Source of the DNA: Cytospora piceicola
Lineage: Eukaryota > Ascomycota > Sordariomycetes > Diaporthales > Cytosporaceae
NCBI GenBank assembly: GCA_023375675.1
Contig: JALQBC010000040.1
Span: 124,001-188,000, forward strand
Direction: 5' to 3'
DNA length: 64,000 bases
The notes below the pieces were generated by a model. That model was not told where the DNA came from and did no database searches. It saw nothing but the letters and a program-made list of their open reading frames with translations. Numbering within the stretch: position 1 is the stretch's first letter; each line of letters starts with the position of its first letter. Shown piece after piece: positions 1 through 10,913 of this stretch. The position numbers and the translations under genes were made by a program.

Positions 1-378
1 ATCCTCCAATGAAACGGGCACAGGTGCCCATCCGTGAACACCTGACACGGGCGGCACCCACCCGTCGTCGTCACTGTCTTGCTCTTCGTCTTCCTCACCA
101 TCGCCAGCATCGTCGTCGCCCCATGGCGTATCACTATCATCATGCCGCTGCTCATGAATGCCGTCACCGCCTCCATGCGCAAAAAGCCCTTCGAGGTTGA
201 CAGGCTGTTGTAACAAGGCGAAGATCCTGCCGATGCCGCCAAGAGGCGGTACCCACCCAGGATTCACGACGTCCTCGCCCATGTCCTCGTCTTCTTCATC
301 CCAGACCTCAGAGACTTCCTCGTTCCCATCAGCCACCTCGTCATCCTCATCCGCCACATTTTCTTCACTATCTTCTAG
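1..378 (-). other. In-frame acidic extension after the UBR1 stop; candidate readthrough region
   Basis: The 126 codons after the UBR1 TGA, in the same frame, contain no stop and run off the left edge. The translation is strongly acidic (LEDSEENVADEDDEV...) and carries a repeated GWVPP motif with hydrophobic stretches, so it looks coding rather than like a 3' UTR. The stop context TGA CTA G matches the established readthrough motif. Alternatives are a separate minus-strand gene beginning at the in-frame ATG near position 282, a strain-specific nonsense change, or a chance open 3' UTR. Confidence 0.5.
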
Positions 379-3300
379 TCATATGGTCTCCCAACCGCCA
401 TTATTGATATCGGACTCGAGCTTGCGCGAGATGAAGGACGGCACGCCGTGTCCGAGCCACAGCGCCCTGAGCATCGAGTCGTAGCGCTTCTGCGACAGGA
501 ACAGTTGTCTGCTATGTCGGAGGCCCATGTCCGCCTCGCCGTACTTGTCCATATAGGGTGCATTGCTCCACGACCCACTCAGCCGGTGAAGATAGAAGGT
601 TGCGCACTTGCGGATGTTGATGAAGAGGCCGACGTTGCCCTGGCACCTGTTGTTGTCATCTTGTTAGCTTTCCAATGCCTCACAATATACAGCTTTCGAC
701 ATCTTGGTTCGGGAATTGATGATTGAACTTACTTCCGCATATGTTGCTGCGCTCCGCCGATCCTCCTCCTATTCACTTGCCGTCTCGTTGTCCTGTCGTC
801 TTCCGCCTGACAGCAGATACTCTGGCCACAGAACACATCTCCGCACAGCAGACATATCATAGGATCGGAAATGTCCTTGCCCGTCCGTGGGCACCGGCGC
901 CTGGTGCACTCTTCGATGAGGGTGTCGTAGTTTTTCGGCAGGCCCACGAGTTCGAAGATGCCCGGATGACTGAGCATGTGCGCCGGGTCTGCACCTCCGA
1001 GCAGGGCAGGATCCGTGCCCCTGAATTCTGCCCACCGATAAGTCTTCTCATGCCGGATCCAGCCCCGAACGAGCTGGTCACACAGCGAGCCAGGCCAGCC
1101 GACGTGGATGCCGAGGGGAGTCAGGGCTGCGCACATGCTATCGAAGTCTGGCATGCGGAGGAACTCGGTGAGGCGGTCGAGTTCATCATGTTCCGGCTGA
1201 GGTGAGATGTGGCTATTGAAGTCTACACCGTGCTTAACGTAGAGCAGTAGGACACACTTCCGGAGGAAGATCTGGGCGTACTTCTTGGTGAATGTATAAA
1301 AGTCGGCGATACTCTCGAAGCAAGGCTGGTTGAAGCCGTGGTCGCTCGTACCAACCGGCGCCCCACCGGCATCCAATGGGTCAGCACCCTCTGGCATATA
1401 CTCGAGATCCATCTTGTGAACTGTCTTGCAGAATTCGGCGAAATTGATGAGGGCCTTGTCTTCAATGCCCTCAGTCGACATCCAGTCATGATGTGGGGAC
1501 GTGATCTTGCTGATGCGGTATACAACCTTGACGATCTCGGCGAGGTAGCACACGCGTAACAGATATGGGATCTCGATGCCATTCGCGGCAGCGACACCAA
1601 AGGTGCTCTCACAGAGGAAGATGAATGGGTCTTGGCTCATCAGCGGCTGGTGTATAGCCAGGGCCTCTCCGCTTTCTTCCGGGACGAAGAGCTGGAAGTG
1701 CTGTCTCTCGCTGTCCTCCTTGAATTCTCGGCTGATCCTGTTCTCCCCAGCAAACTTTTGGCCTCCAACCGCGATGTACGAAGTGACTGTCTCCGCCAGA
1801 ACACGCAGGTGGGTTAGAGCTTGCTCCGGGGTCTTCTCGAGCAACGACGAGCCGTATTCAGAGTCAAGTCCCCGCTGTTGAATCTCCACAGCCGAGATCG
1901 AGAAACCGACCGCCTTGACAAGCACATCACTATCACACAGATCGCTAAGACTACTGGGATCCGCAAGCGCACTGGTATGAGCGTCAGGGGTATGGTGTCC
2001 CGTCAGCCCGTTCTTCCTGAGTGTGTTGCAGAGGCGACGATACACCAGTACCAGATCAGACATTGTGCTGCTGCCTTCGCCTGTCCCGGACAACTGTCCA
2101 CTGGACTCTGGCGTGGCTCCGCCCCAGCCCGTGCTCATGGACGGTGTCTGAGACCCTGTCTCCCATGCATCCATGACAAGGTGTGACGACTTTTCCGACA
2201 GGTTGGGGAGGAAAGTCCCCTTTGTGTATTGCGAAAATAATAACTGGGTTCGAGCCATTCGAGGTTCGACAAGGATCGATTGGTTCTGCGCAGCAGACAA
2301 GTTTTCTTTCAAGAAGACCGCGAATGTCTCCGATGACACTTGTGAGTCAGTCGACGTCTGGAGGACACCAGGATACGACTCCTCTTGGCCCTTCCATACA
2401 ATGGGCAGGAAGGCGTTGCCAAGAGCCTTGCAGAGCGGACAGACGAACTCTAGATGTTCGGGGTTTTCCGGATGGTGTCGAGCAATCTGCTGTTTATGAC
2501 GCTGTTGGGTCGCCTCGAAGTAGACCTCGAAACAGCTGTAATGCATGATGTGGCCACATCCAATTGATACTGGTCCCTTCTGCACCGCATGAGGAGGGAA
2601 GCCCTTGCCAATTACCTGGCGTTCAGCGGTGAAAGTTTCGCCCTGCTGGTTCACCTTTTCCACGTCCTTACGGTTTTCATGGGCCATACCAAATGGTCGA
2701 ATCTGGTCAGCAGACCGGTCGAGGTCCGTCGGGGTGTTGTACGCTTCTCGCACGAAGTCAGGATCCGAAAGGTCAGTTTGCCGCAGTATGCCGCTCTTTT
2801 CGATGAACCCGAAAGTTCCGTACAGTCGACGGTCATCGGTGTCCTCCTGGCACAGAATACACGTCCCCGAGGGGTATTTCCAGAAGTTCTTCTCTTCCAC
2901 GGGCGCAGGGAGCTCATCTTCATCTAGGTCATCTACATCGCCCCAGTCGATATCTGCCTGGTTGGCGAGGAAGTTCTTTTGCTGCTGCTGGAACTGTGCC
3001 ATCACTCGAGCCTGGCGATCCAATGCAGCCTTCTTCTTCTTCTCGCGCTCTTCCTCGGCATTAGCCATGCTGGCTGGAGAATCGGTGCTGATCCTGTCAA
3101 CCGGCACGCCAAGCTTGGAATACGCTGCCTCGAAGTCATGGGGCCGCTTTTGGCGCATACGCTTGAGGATCAGTTCAATCCTGGGGTGGCAGGCCTTGAG
3201 CTTCTCGTTGGTAGACATCAGGTCCAAGAGGGAAACAATCGTCTTTGATGCGGGAGCCTCCTGCATGAAGTTGCTTCGCGCCATCTGCGTAAGGGCGGCG

Positions 3301-6300
3301 TGTATGAACGATGGCTGCGACAAATCCTCCTCGGATGCCTTATCCTCAACGATTGCGATAAGTAGGAGGTGCAAGACGACTTGTAGGTACGTCTCCACCC
3401 TCGTGTACGGTACCGCCGGTGTCAGTTTGTGGCATACTAGCGGATACAGTAGGGAGTAGTACATGATCTGGGCGAACATCCCAGTGCTGGTAAATCCAGC
3501 CAGGTTGGCAAAGACACCACCCGTGATCGGGCGCAGCTTCGGCTCGTACACGACGTCCTCGATATTCCTACCAGTTTTCTTGGCCACGCACTTCCGCCAT
3601 GCCGTCTCCGACTCCTCTCGTTGGTTTTTGTTGTAGTGCGCAATATATGGGTCGACTTCCTCGACAAATTGCGGCTTCAGCTCGAACGTGCCAACATCTG
3701 ATACACCTTCCGGTGCTCTGTAAATTGACATCTCGTCTAGAACTCGGGTAAAGTCCTCTTGCTCTTGATACCTCTCCGGTAGCTTGTTTCCTATCTCTGT
3801 AAAGGAGAGGGGCTTGAAGCAAAGAACATGAGTGATATCGCGACGCATGGCCAGAATGCGACTATCCGGCTCATCCTCAGTACGAACCAGAGACGTCCTG
3901 TCGCTGAGCAATATCACAAGAAGGTGTATCATGTCTTCGACGACATCAAGGTGCTGGGCATCATCCTGAGAAGCAGACTTCTGTTCGAAGAAACCCTTGA
4001 CCCACTTCTCCATGCCAAATCGATCAATGACGGATGCGAGCACGCGGCTTGGATTGCACACAACGAGGGCTGTCTGCAGTAGAAGGATATCTCGGTGGTG
4101 AGAAACATCTCTCTGACTAACTCCACGGTAAGTGCCTGCCTGGTGTCTCAGGCTCATACCATTTCGCACCCACATGCCAGCCTTCATCTGCGCAAGCCAT
4201 GCGCATACCCTCAACGGGAAATCGAATGCTGCCATTAGGTAATCTTCTGGATTGTGATCGCGTCTAGGCATTACCCTCTTCCCCATGAGACGGGGATGGC
4301 CTTTGAGATCCTGGGTCGTGAAGCTGAGTATAGCCCGCAATTGTTCCACAGACATCGACTTGCCGCACTCGATGAGCCATGATAGAGTATAATGAAGTGC
4401 ATGGTGGAAGCTGATGGGTTGCTCCTCAACCACGAATTTGACGACATCGTACTTCGACCCATCATTGTCGAACTCGAAGTCAGCCAAAGTCTTGAAACGG
4501 ACCTCGTCCTTGATTTCGGCCTGTGTAAAACGCCCGCGCTCTGCACCAATGGAGTTGACAATGACTGCCTTGGCAGCAAGACGGATGGCCCGAGAGACGG
4601 ACTCATCATCATTGACTTTCTCGAACGACCGACTGAACTGGCGACATAGACGATTTATCTCCCGTGTTATAAGCGACGCACTGATCCAGGTGTCGGTCTC
4701 GTACTCAACGTGCTCTCCGACGGCTCTCGTGTTAGGACATATGCCTTGGTGAAGCTTGACGAGGTCGAGGAACTGCATCATGTACCGTTGCTCTGTTCTC
4801 AAACGCTCTTGGACATGTGGCGACAGGAAGAGGTACTTGAGGTCAGCAAAAAAGTGGTACATACGCCTGTTGGTAACCGACCCAGAGTCGAAGGCCAAAA
4901 CCGCGGTCTCCGACACGTGCCAAGGGTGCCCGACTTGGCGGGTAGTCAAGAAGGTATACAAGATTGCTAGGAGGCTGGTAAGGAAGTTCCCGCGTTCCAC
5001 GACCTCCGCCGTGATCGAGGGCGTCGTGAGCATCTGAAGGGACAGGTTGATGATGGAGTGGTCTGGTTCTCGATCACCAATGAGGTACAGCTGAGCCAAG
5101 GTAGTGTACAGTCCAGCAAAACGCAAGCCTAATATTCGCTTGAATTCGGGAATTGTCACGACTGTAGAAATGTAGAGGGACCGCATGTCGTTGCGAATCT
5201 TCTTCCACATTCTGAGGTCGAAGAGAATCATCCAATCCAAGCGGACCCTTTGGAACAAATCCTCTGCGATAGGTACGTTCTCGCTCTCGAGGTATGCGGT
5301 CGGGGCGAGCACCCAATACCGACCAGATTTAGGAGGCGATGCTTGGTCATTGGGAGGTACTCCAGGCGTCTTGGGGACATCGAGGCTGTTCTTGGCATAG
5401 ATCGCAGAGGGTATGAGAGGCTCGGCAGTGTCTGAGTCAGATGGCGTCAGGTCTCGATCCCTGATAGTACGTCGTGGGGCCGTGGGTATGGGAGGAGGCG
5501 GCGGTGGCGGATAGCCGGCCATAGTGGCCTCGTCCGCTTCCAATGCCTCATCGGCTCGCCAGTCGGACATGTTGACATCGCCACCGGCAGCCCCGGCCCC
5601 AGAGTCCAGCATCATCACATCTTCCTCATCGTCGTCAACATCTTCGTCCATATCTCCCTGCGATGATGACGTGTGATTGTCGCCGTCTCCCTCGCCGTCA
5701 CCGTCATCGCTGTCGTCGTCGTCGTCGTCATCGCTTTCGCCCAAGGTTCGTGTTGGGACACCGCGTCTTGCCGCCTCCCGTGCTTGTTGGAGTCGAGCCG
5801 CCTGGAGCAGTGCGAACTGAGTGTAGACATTCATTGACGTATCCTCCTTTTGATCCTCCTTGTCCTCGTCGTGAATGCCGTCCTGGCCCACAATAGCATG
5901 AGTAGCCGGGCTGCCCGTCCGCCACGGCTTGAGCAGCTCTTCGCAAACTATGGTCCGCAAGATCCCGTGATCCTGACCCACGCTGCAGCCTGATATGTCT
6001 TTGAGCCATTCTATAATGGTGCCACACATTTGCTCGCGGAAGGTATCTCGGGAGGAGCGGATGGTCACAGTTACCCTGATATGCTCGAGAGTGTTTGCTT
6101 GCCTTAGAAGCTCGTCGATGTCCTCGTTATACGTGAGGATGCTGCGACCGATCATATCTGTTTCGTATGCTTTCTCAAGTGCCTGTCTGGTGGTCATTCT
6201 GCACGCCCTTGCAACCTGATCTCTAACCTCAACGACGGTATGTTTCTCGTCGTTCCACAAGACGATAGCATATTCCCCAGGAGGGCCTACATCCCCGCCA

Positions 6301-6986
6301 TGGTATGTCGAGCTTAGTCTCGACGTCTCCTCGTCCTGCTGGATGGACTCGACCGTCTTTGTCCGCCGTAGGTGCTCAGGCGAACACGATATCACGTCGC
6401 AGAGGTAGTCGATCACCCTTCCAATCGTCATCCTGATGCTGAAGAGTAGATCGTCAGGCAGGCCCACAAATTCCTTTCCCTTGCCCTTTGATTGCTCATG
6501 CTCCCACTTGGAATGTATAGTGCAAAACATTGGTGTCTTCCACGCCTCCGGGTCACCACAATCACAGCAACCACTGTTGCCAGGTGATATGCTTATTCGT
6601 ACCATGTGTCCCGTGTGGTCGGTCGCGTCGAAGCATTTCGAGCACAAGCAGCAGGTGTCGTCCACACCGCACGTTTTGCAGCTGTACGATGCCTCTCCCT
6701 GTTTGAATATGTGCCCGCATGCCATGCCGCGAGCGGCTTCTGTGTATTCTGCGCCCTCGACAGCGCCCTGGGCATCCTTGAGTTTCAAAACACTGCCATC
6801 CACAACAGGGCCGCCGTTGGGGAAGAAGAGTCGGAGGTGGTCGTCCTTGCCTCCGGACATAAAACGGAACAGACTCTCTAGCAGGAGATCCTCGGAGTCT
6901 TTGGTATATCGATATGCCTTCTGGGCTGGCAGCTCCATCAGAAACTGACAGAGCTGCAGCTCTTGTGTTGACATTGTAGGATCCAT
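379..6986 (-). CDS. UBR1: UBR1-type N-recognin E3 ubiquitin ligase
   Basis: Joins exons 6986-733 and 646-379 (86 bp intron, phase 2), giving 2173 residues, typical for fungal UBR1. Known role: recognises N-degrons and, with a RAD6-type E2, ubiquitinates substrates for the proteasome. Visible domains: UBR-box zinc finger with many Cys/His at about residues 88-160 (begins ACGHIFKQGEA); ClpS-like type-2 N-degron domain near 235-310 (YAIVLWNDEKHTVVEV); a long Asp/Glu stretch near 415-470; RING-H2 from about 1375 (CILCQ) to about 1515 (CPLC); C-terminal cap ending NNGGWETI. Splicing restores QQHMRKCQGNVGLF, the family consensus. ATG 6986 is the first Met; M5 is an alternative start. The stop is TGA in the context TGA CTA G, followed by more open frame (separate entry). 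Exon assignment is firm; the true C-terminus is not. Confidence 0.96.
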
Positions 6987-8261
6987 TTCGCCGTGATCAG
7001 GTCATGTCAATGTCGACGTCGCTGGGGCCTTTGATGGTACGAGAGTTCGCTACCCGAGGTGTCAGGACCTCTAGAATGACCTCGGGAGCGTACAAGTGGT
7101 TTGGGGTGGGCGCGCCGTACGTTGTCGTAGACGTTTTGTGTAGATGCTAAGGTGACTGCATTAATGGACCAACTGAACCTTGAAAGAGACCCAGATCAGT
7201 TACATAGCTTGAAGGCGGGGTCTGAAGTGGCGGTTGTTGGTAAGCTAAGTCCAGAGGGAAACTCACTGGCAAATCGGTACCTCGGTGAAGCTTTTCAGTG
7301 AGCTCGCCTTCTCTTTTGGGCGCAACAGAGGCACCTTCTTTATGCAGGTTGAGAAAGTTGTCGTTGGTGGTTTGTTTGGTAACTATATTGCGTCCGAGGT
7401 TGGCATACTCAATGCCTAAACTAATATCACTGTTGTTTTACTACAACGCTGGTTGCGGGTAGTGACTGCCCGTGCCTGTCACTGCTTCGCTAGCTTACTG
7501 CAGTGGGACCCCCACTCCATCCTCCGGCACCCAGGGCAGGGGTCTGAGTGTAACCCGCCTCTTCTGTAGCTTCCAGAAGCCGGGTGCCGCTGGGCAGCCG
7601 TGATACGAGGGTGTGCGCTCAAGACCGCACGTACTTTACTGAATACCTACCTGTACTTAGGTACTCGGCGAAAATATACAACACATAGTACCCATATGAT
7701 AACGGATAGGGTGCATGTGATCATATCCTCATACGATTTAAAGCTGTATACTAAGCACACCAACACGCATCACAAAATGGCAAATGCCACCATACCCCTC
7801 CCCCCCATATGGGTTACTTGGTTCTGATGGCAAGCCGTCTGGCCCTGAGATGGCGAGGGTAAGCCAGCCGATGCTAAGCACACAACGATATATCACATCA
7901 CGCTACACAGTAGCACCGGCCGGAGAGGGAAGCAAGGCGCGGTTCCAAAGCCATCCGGAAGAGGTCCCACCGCATGCTTCCTCTCATCGACGCGAGCCCT
8001 TGGTCGTTTGAAGGCAGAGGGGTTCGTTCGCAGCGCGTTCTTGATACACAGTTCGCAACAGTTGGAAGAGCAATATCGCCACAATCATCCGGGGCCTCGG
8101 GTTGCATCAATTCGTCGTCTTGACATTTCCGTCCATGCCGACCTCGTCTATGTTGTACAAGTACACCGTCATCGAAGGCCATCCACTCCGTTTGTGCTTT
8201 CCGATCGATATTGCCGCTTCCACAGGCACCGTGTCTGAAATATCCGCTTTCGACCCCGGAC
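6987..8261. other. Intergenic, UBR1 upstream and QCR9 downstream
   Basis: I see no credible gene. ORFs here are short, lack family resemblance, or read through QCR9 introns. The part next to 6987 presumably holds the UBR1 promoter and 5' UTR. Confidence 0.6.
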
Positions 8262-8723
8262 TTACTCCTCCTCCTCACCCGCCTCCATGTACTTCGCCTT
8301 AATGTCCTTCCATTGGCGCTGTAAACTCCGTTAGCATCCCTTGTCCACTCACGTGCGTTGTTGGAAAGTCGGTTGCGTACTCCTCGGTTCATGTTGTCCC
8401 AGAGTTTCGTCGTCGAGACGTCGAAGGACCTAGTATAGACCGTCAGCGGCGGTTTCTCCAATCTCTCTTCATACACTCCGGGCGCATCTAGACGTACATC
8501 TGGAAGGCAAAGGCACCGGCGAAGACTGCGCCCAACATGACGTAGTTGTTCCTGAAAAGGATGCTATAATTTACTCCCGTCAGCGTTCCGACCTCGTGTG
8601 GCTGCTCGCGGCTCGCGGGGGCTGTATGACGGACTTGTAGAGGGCAGTTTGGCCGGCCTGTTTGTTGCGCGATTAGCTGGTGTGGTCCCAATTGGGGCTC
8701 AGGTGGTACGTGGTACATACCAT
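8262..8723 (-). CDS. QCR9: Cytochrome bc1 complex subunit 9 (QCR9/UCRQ10)
   Basis: Five exons: 8723-8721, 8657-8635, 8563-8498, 8429-8381 and 8318-8262, giving 65 residues against 66 in yeast. This is a small single-pass inner-membrane subunit of respiratory complex III, lying near cytochrome c1 and the Rieske protein. Spliced sequence begins MAGQTALYNILFRNNY, has the membrane span VMLGAVFAGAFAFQM, and continues with SFDVSTTKLWDNMNRG and RQWKDIKAKYMEAGEEEE, the family pattern. Exon 1 is only the ATG, followed at once by a GTATGT donor. Intron 2 has a GTCCGT donor, also used in SF3B6 in this window. All phases agree. Long minus ORFs across 7898-9117 are intron read-through. Confidence 0.93.
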
Positions 8724-9209
8724 TTTGGTTGTAGGGGACTGTTGATGGGTTCAAAGACAGTATGGTTCTCAACAGTTGGTCTGCGAGTGGGCAATTCGTC
8801 GGCAAGCGTGGTGTATTGAAAGTGCAGCTTGGAAGTTGGTCTTCAAAAATGTCGACGACGTTCCGTTGATTCCCGTCAGAATCATCTCCACGCTTATTGG
8901 CCAAAGCTCTGTACAGGGAATCCACACGCCGGCAGGCAAAACCGAGCCAGCCTGCCAGCACCAAATGCACACTCACGAGCCCCACCAAGGCTCTCTGTTC
9001 CGCCTTCCAGATGTCTGTTCCAAAGGTGCGCGCAACGAGCTTCAGTTCTTTCCTCCAGCGTACACTACATAGCTGGCGGGCGGGCTTGCCTTCCAACCCA
9101 CACAAATAGCAGCACACCCAGCTGCAACCCGGCTGCTTCCGCCACGCACTTGCCCCATACTACAGGCAGACCCTCAAGTAATCTTTCCAACTATCGCCCA
9201 GTGGATAGA
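8724..9209. promoter_or_regulatory. Divergent promoter region between QCR9 and PYM
   Basis: About 486 bp lies between two divergent ATG codons, so it must hold both promoters and 5' UTRs. I could not identify a specific factor site with confidence. Confidence 0.5.
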
Positions 9210-9812
9210 ATGATGCCCTCCCAACCCTCCAACGCCGGCATCGTCACGGACGAGAATTCGGGCCAGCGGCAGATCCCCGAGTCCGTCCGCGCCGACGGCT
9301 CGACCCGCAAGGCAATCAAGATCCGCCCGGGCTACCGGCCCCCCGAGGACGTCGAGGTCTACAAGAACCGCACCGCCGAGACCTTCCGCAGCCGGCACAA
9401 GGGCGGCGTGATCGGGGCCGAGGCCGCCGCCGACCCCGCCGAGGCGTCCGCGGCCGCGAACAAGAACGCGAAGCGGCGCGAGGCGCGGAAGAAGGCCAAG
9501 GCCGCCGAGACCACGGAGAATGGCGGCGACGGCGAGGGGGACGCTACTGCTAAGAAGGGAGAGGAGGCGGAGGAGGCGGTGGACCCCGAGGTCGAGCGCG
9601 AGAAGAAGGCCCGGAACCTGAAGAAGAAGCTCAAGCAGGCTCGTGACCTCCAGGATAAGAAGGATGGGGGACAGCCATTGCTGCCGGAGCAGATTGCCAA
9701 GGTCATCAAGATTAACGAGCTTGTCCGTGAGCTGGCTGCTCTAGGTTTTGACTCGGAGGGCGAACCGGTGAAGAAAGAGGGCGAAGAGGCCAAGGAGAAG
9801 GCGCCTGCTTGA
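9210..9812 (+). CDS. PYM1: PYM/WIBG homolog, exon-junction-complex disassembly factor
   Basis: Single-exon gene of 200 residues. PYM binds the Mago-Y14 pair and ribosomes and strips exon junction complexes from mRNA during translation. The N-terminal Mago-Y14 binding motif is clear: GIVTDENSGQRQIPESVRAD at about residues 10-29, then GSTRKAIKIRPGYRPPEDVEVYKNR. A charged Ala/Lys/Glu-rich middle and a Lys-rich helix (NLKKKLKQARDLQDKK) follow, with a conserved C-terminal stretch LLPEQIAKVIKINELVRELAALG. ATGATG at 9210 starts just before the conserved motif; the open frame upstream has no family similarity. GC-rich relative to its flanks. Confidence 0.93.
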   Translation: MMPSQPSNAGIVTDENSGQRQIPESVRADGSTRKAIKIRPGYRPPEDVEVYKNRTAETFRSRHKGGVIGAEAAADPAEASAAANKNAKRREARKKAKAAETTENGGDGEGDATAKKGEEAEEAVDPEVEREKKARNLKKKLKQARDLQDKKDGGQPLLPEQIAKVIKINELVRELAALGFDSEGEPVKKEGEEAKEKAPA

Positions 9813-10913
9813 AGTACCCATGCCGGATGTGCAAATTCTATGCGGGTATTTGAAGATTCGAGCGCCGTCTTCAGGCGTCTTCAGGCGCCATTGTCTACTT
9901 GATCGCTACAACACTGCGTCACCAATATCTTGCAAGCCTTAGGCTTCTGCTCGACTTTCTGTTGGCAGTGACGACTGTCGACAGTGGGCGATACAAGGTC
10001 CGGGCAGTGTTGGACATGGTCTTTCAAGGTGGGAAGACGCTGGTCCCCCTCAAAACTGTATGGAGAAGAACCCATACCATCAGCCCTGATAAGAGTTATC
10101 ATGACACCAGGACAACTAGGCAATCAGGCACACTGGCGACAGTGCCGCCTTTGCAGTCGAGTTGAGGCGCCTGAGTCTGTACTAGAGGGTGGTGCAAATA
10201 TTTGGAGATCTGGACAGCATGTGATGCTTTGGGTAGTCTGTGAAGGAGCACCGAGTCTCGAGGCGCTGCACCGTGGGTTTGGTGTTGTCTCAGAGGTGCC
10301 GAAATCGGTGAACATGCTAGACAAAATCCAGGGAATCGATACAATGTCTTCGCTTCAGACTCATCTCTTCCTGCTTCGATTTGCAAAACACACTCTTGAC
10401 AAGGATGTGACGCAACTTCTGGGTCAACGCCGATTACCTCTCTTCTGCGGACAACGTCACTCACGAGCAAATTGATACTGTTAAAATACTGTAATAGGAG
10501 TGAGTCCCAACGACAGGGTCATCTGAATCATTTCTTGATACGCTAGGTACTCCTTGTTGTCATCAATGTAATGTACATTGGACCTCATCATCAACATGAA
10601 GTCAACCCATAAGAGTGGTGTTTTGGATGCCTGCGCCGCCCTCCTGAAATGCCCGTCCAGCTACAAACAAGAATACCCATTCCGATGGTAATATTTTACA
10701 GATTTCTTTTCATGACAGGCCGATTCGAACGGCAGAACACGGTGCTGAGAGGCGACCGGGCTCGAGGTGACGCGGTTGGTCTTGGAACATATAGTATGAC
10801 GACGTAGAACGACGGACCTCAAGCTCTCCAGACCAATTTCCCGTGGGAGGACTGTGAATTCGTGTCCGCCAAGGTGAACCGTTGAAGGAAGGATGCTTAT
10901 GCGCGTCAGTCGC
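9813..10913. other. Intergenic, 3' ends of PYM and TIM44
   Basis: This convergent region is 1.1 kb long. Both strands carry overlapping ORFs of 60-160 codons, several opening on non-ATG codons, with no family resemblance. I see no supported gene. The TIM44 frame stays open for about 64 codons past its stop, which I treat as chance. Confidence 0.55.

Noticed and set aside
158..484. Ser-rich plus-strand ORF
   Set aside because: It is the antisense of the acidic UBR1 extension and the UBR1 last exon; Ser runs arise from reading Asp/Glu codons backwards.
7898..9117. Two minus-strand ORFs of about 200 residues
   Set aside because: They are read-through of QCR9 exons and introns; only the pieces matching QCR9 are coding.
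9984..10475. 163-residue plus-strand ORF
   Set aside because: Opens with GTG, has no family resemblance and overlaps equally long ORFs on the other strand.
10661..10790. T-arm-like GCCGTTCGAATCGGC on the minus strand
   Set aside because: No matching acceptor, D or anticodon arms could be found on either side, so no tRNA is called.
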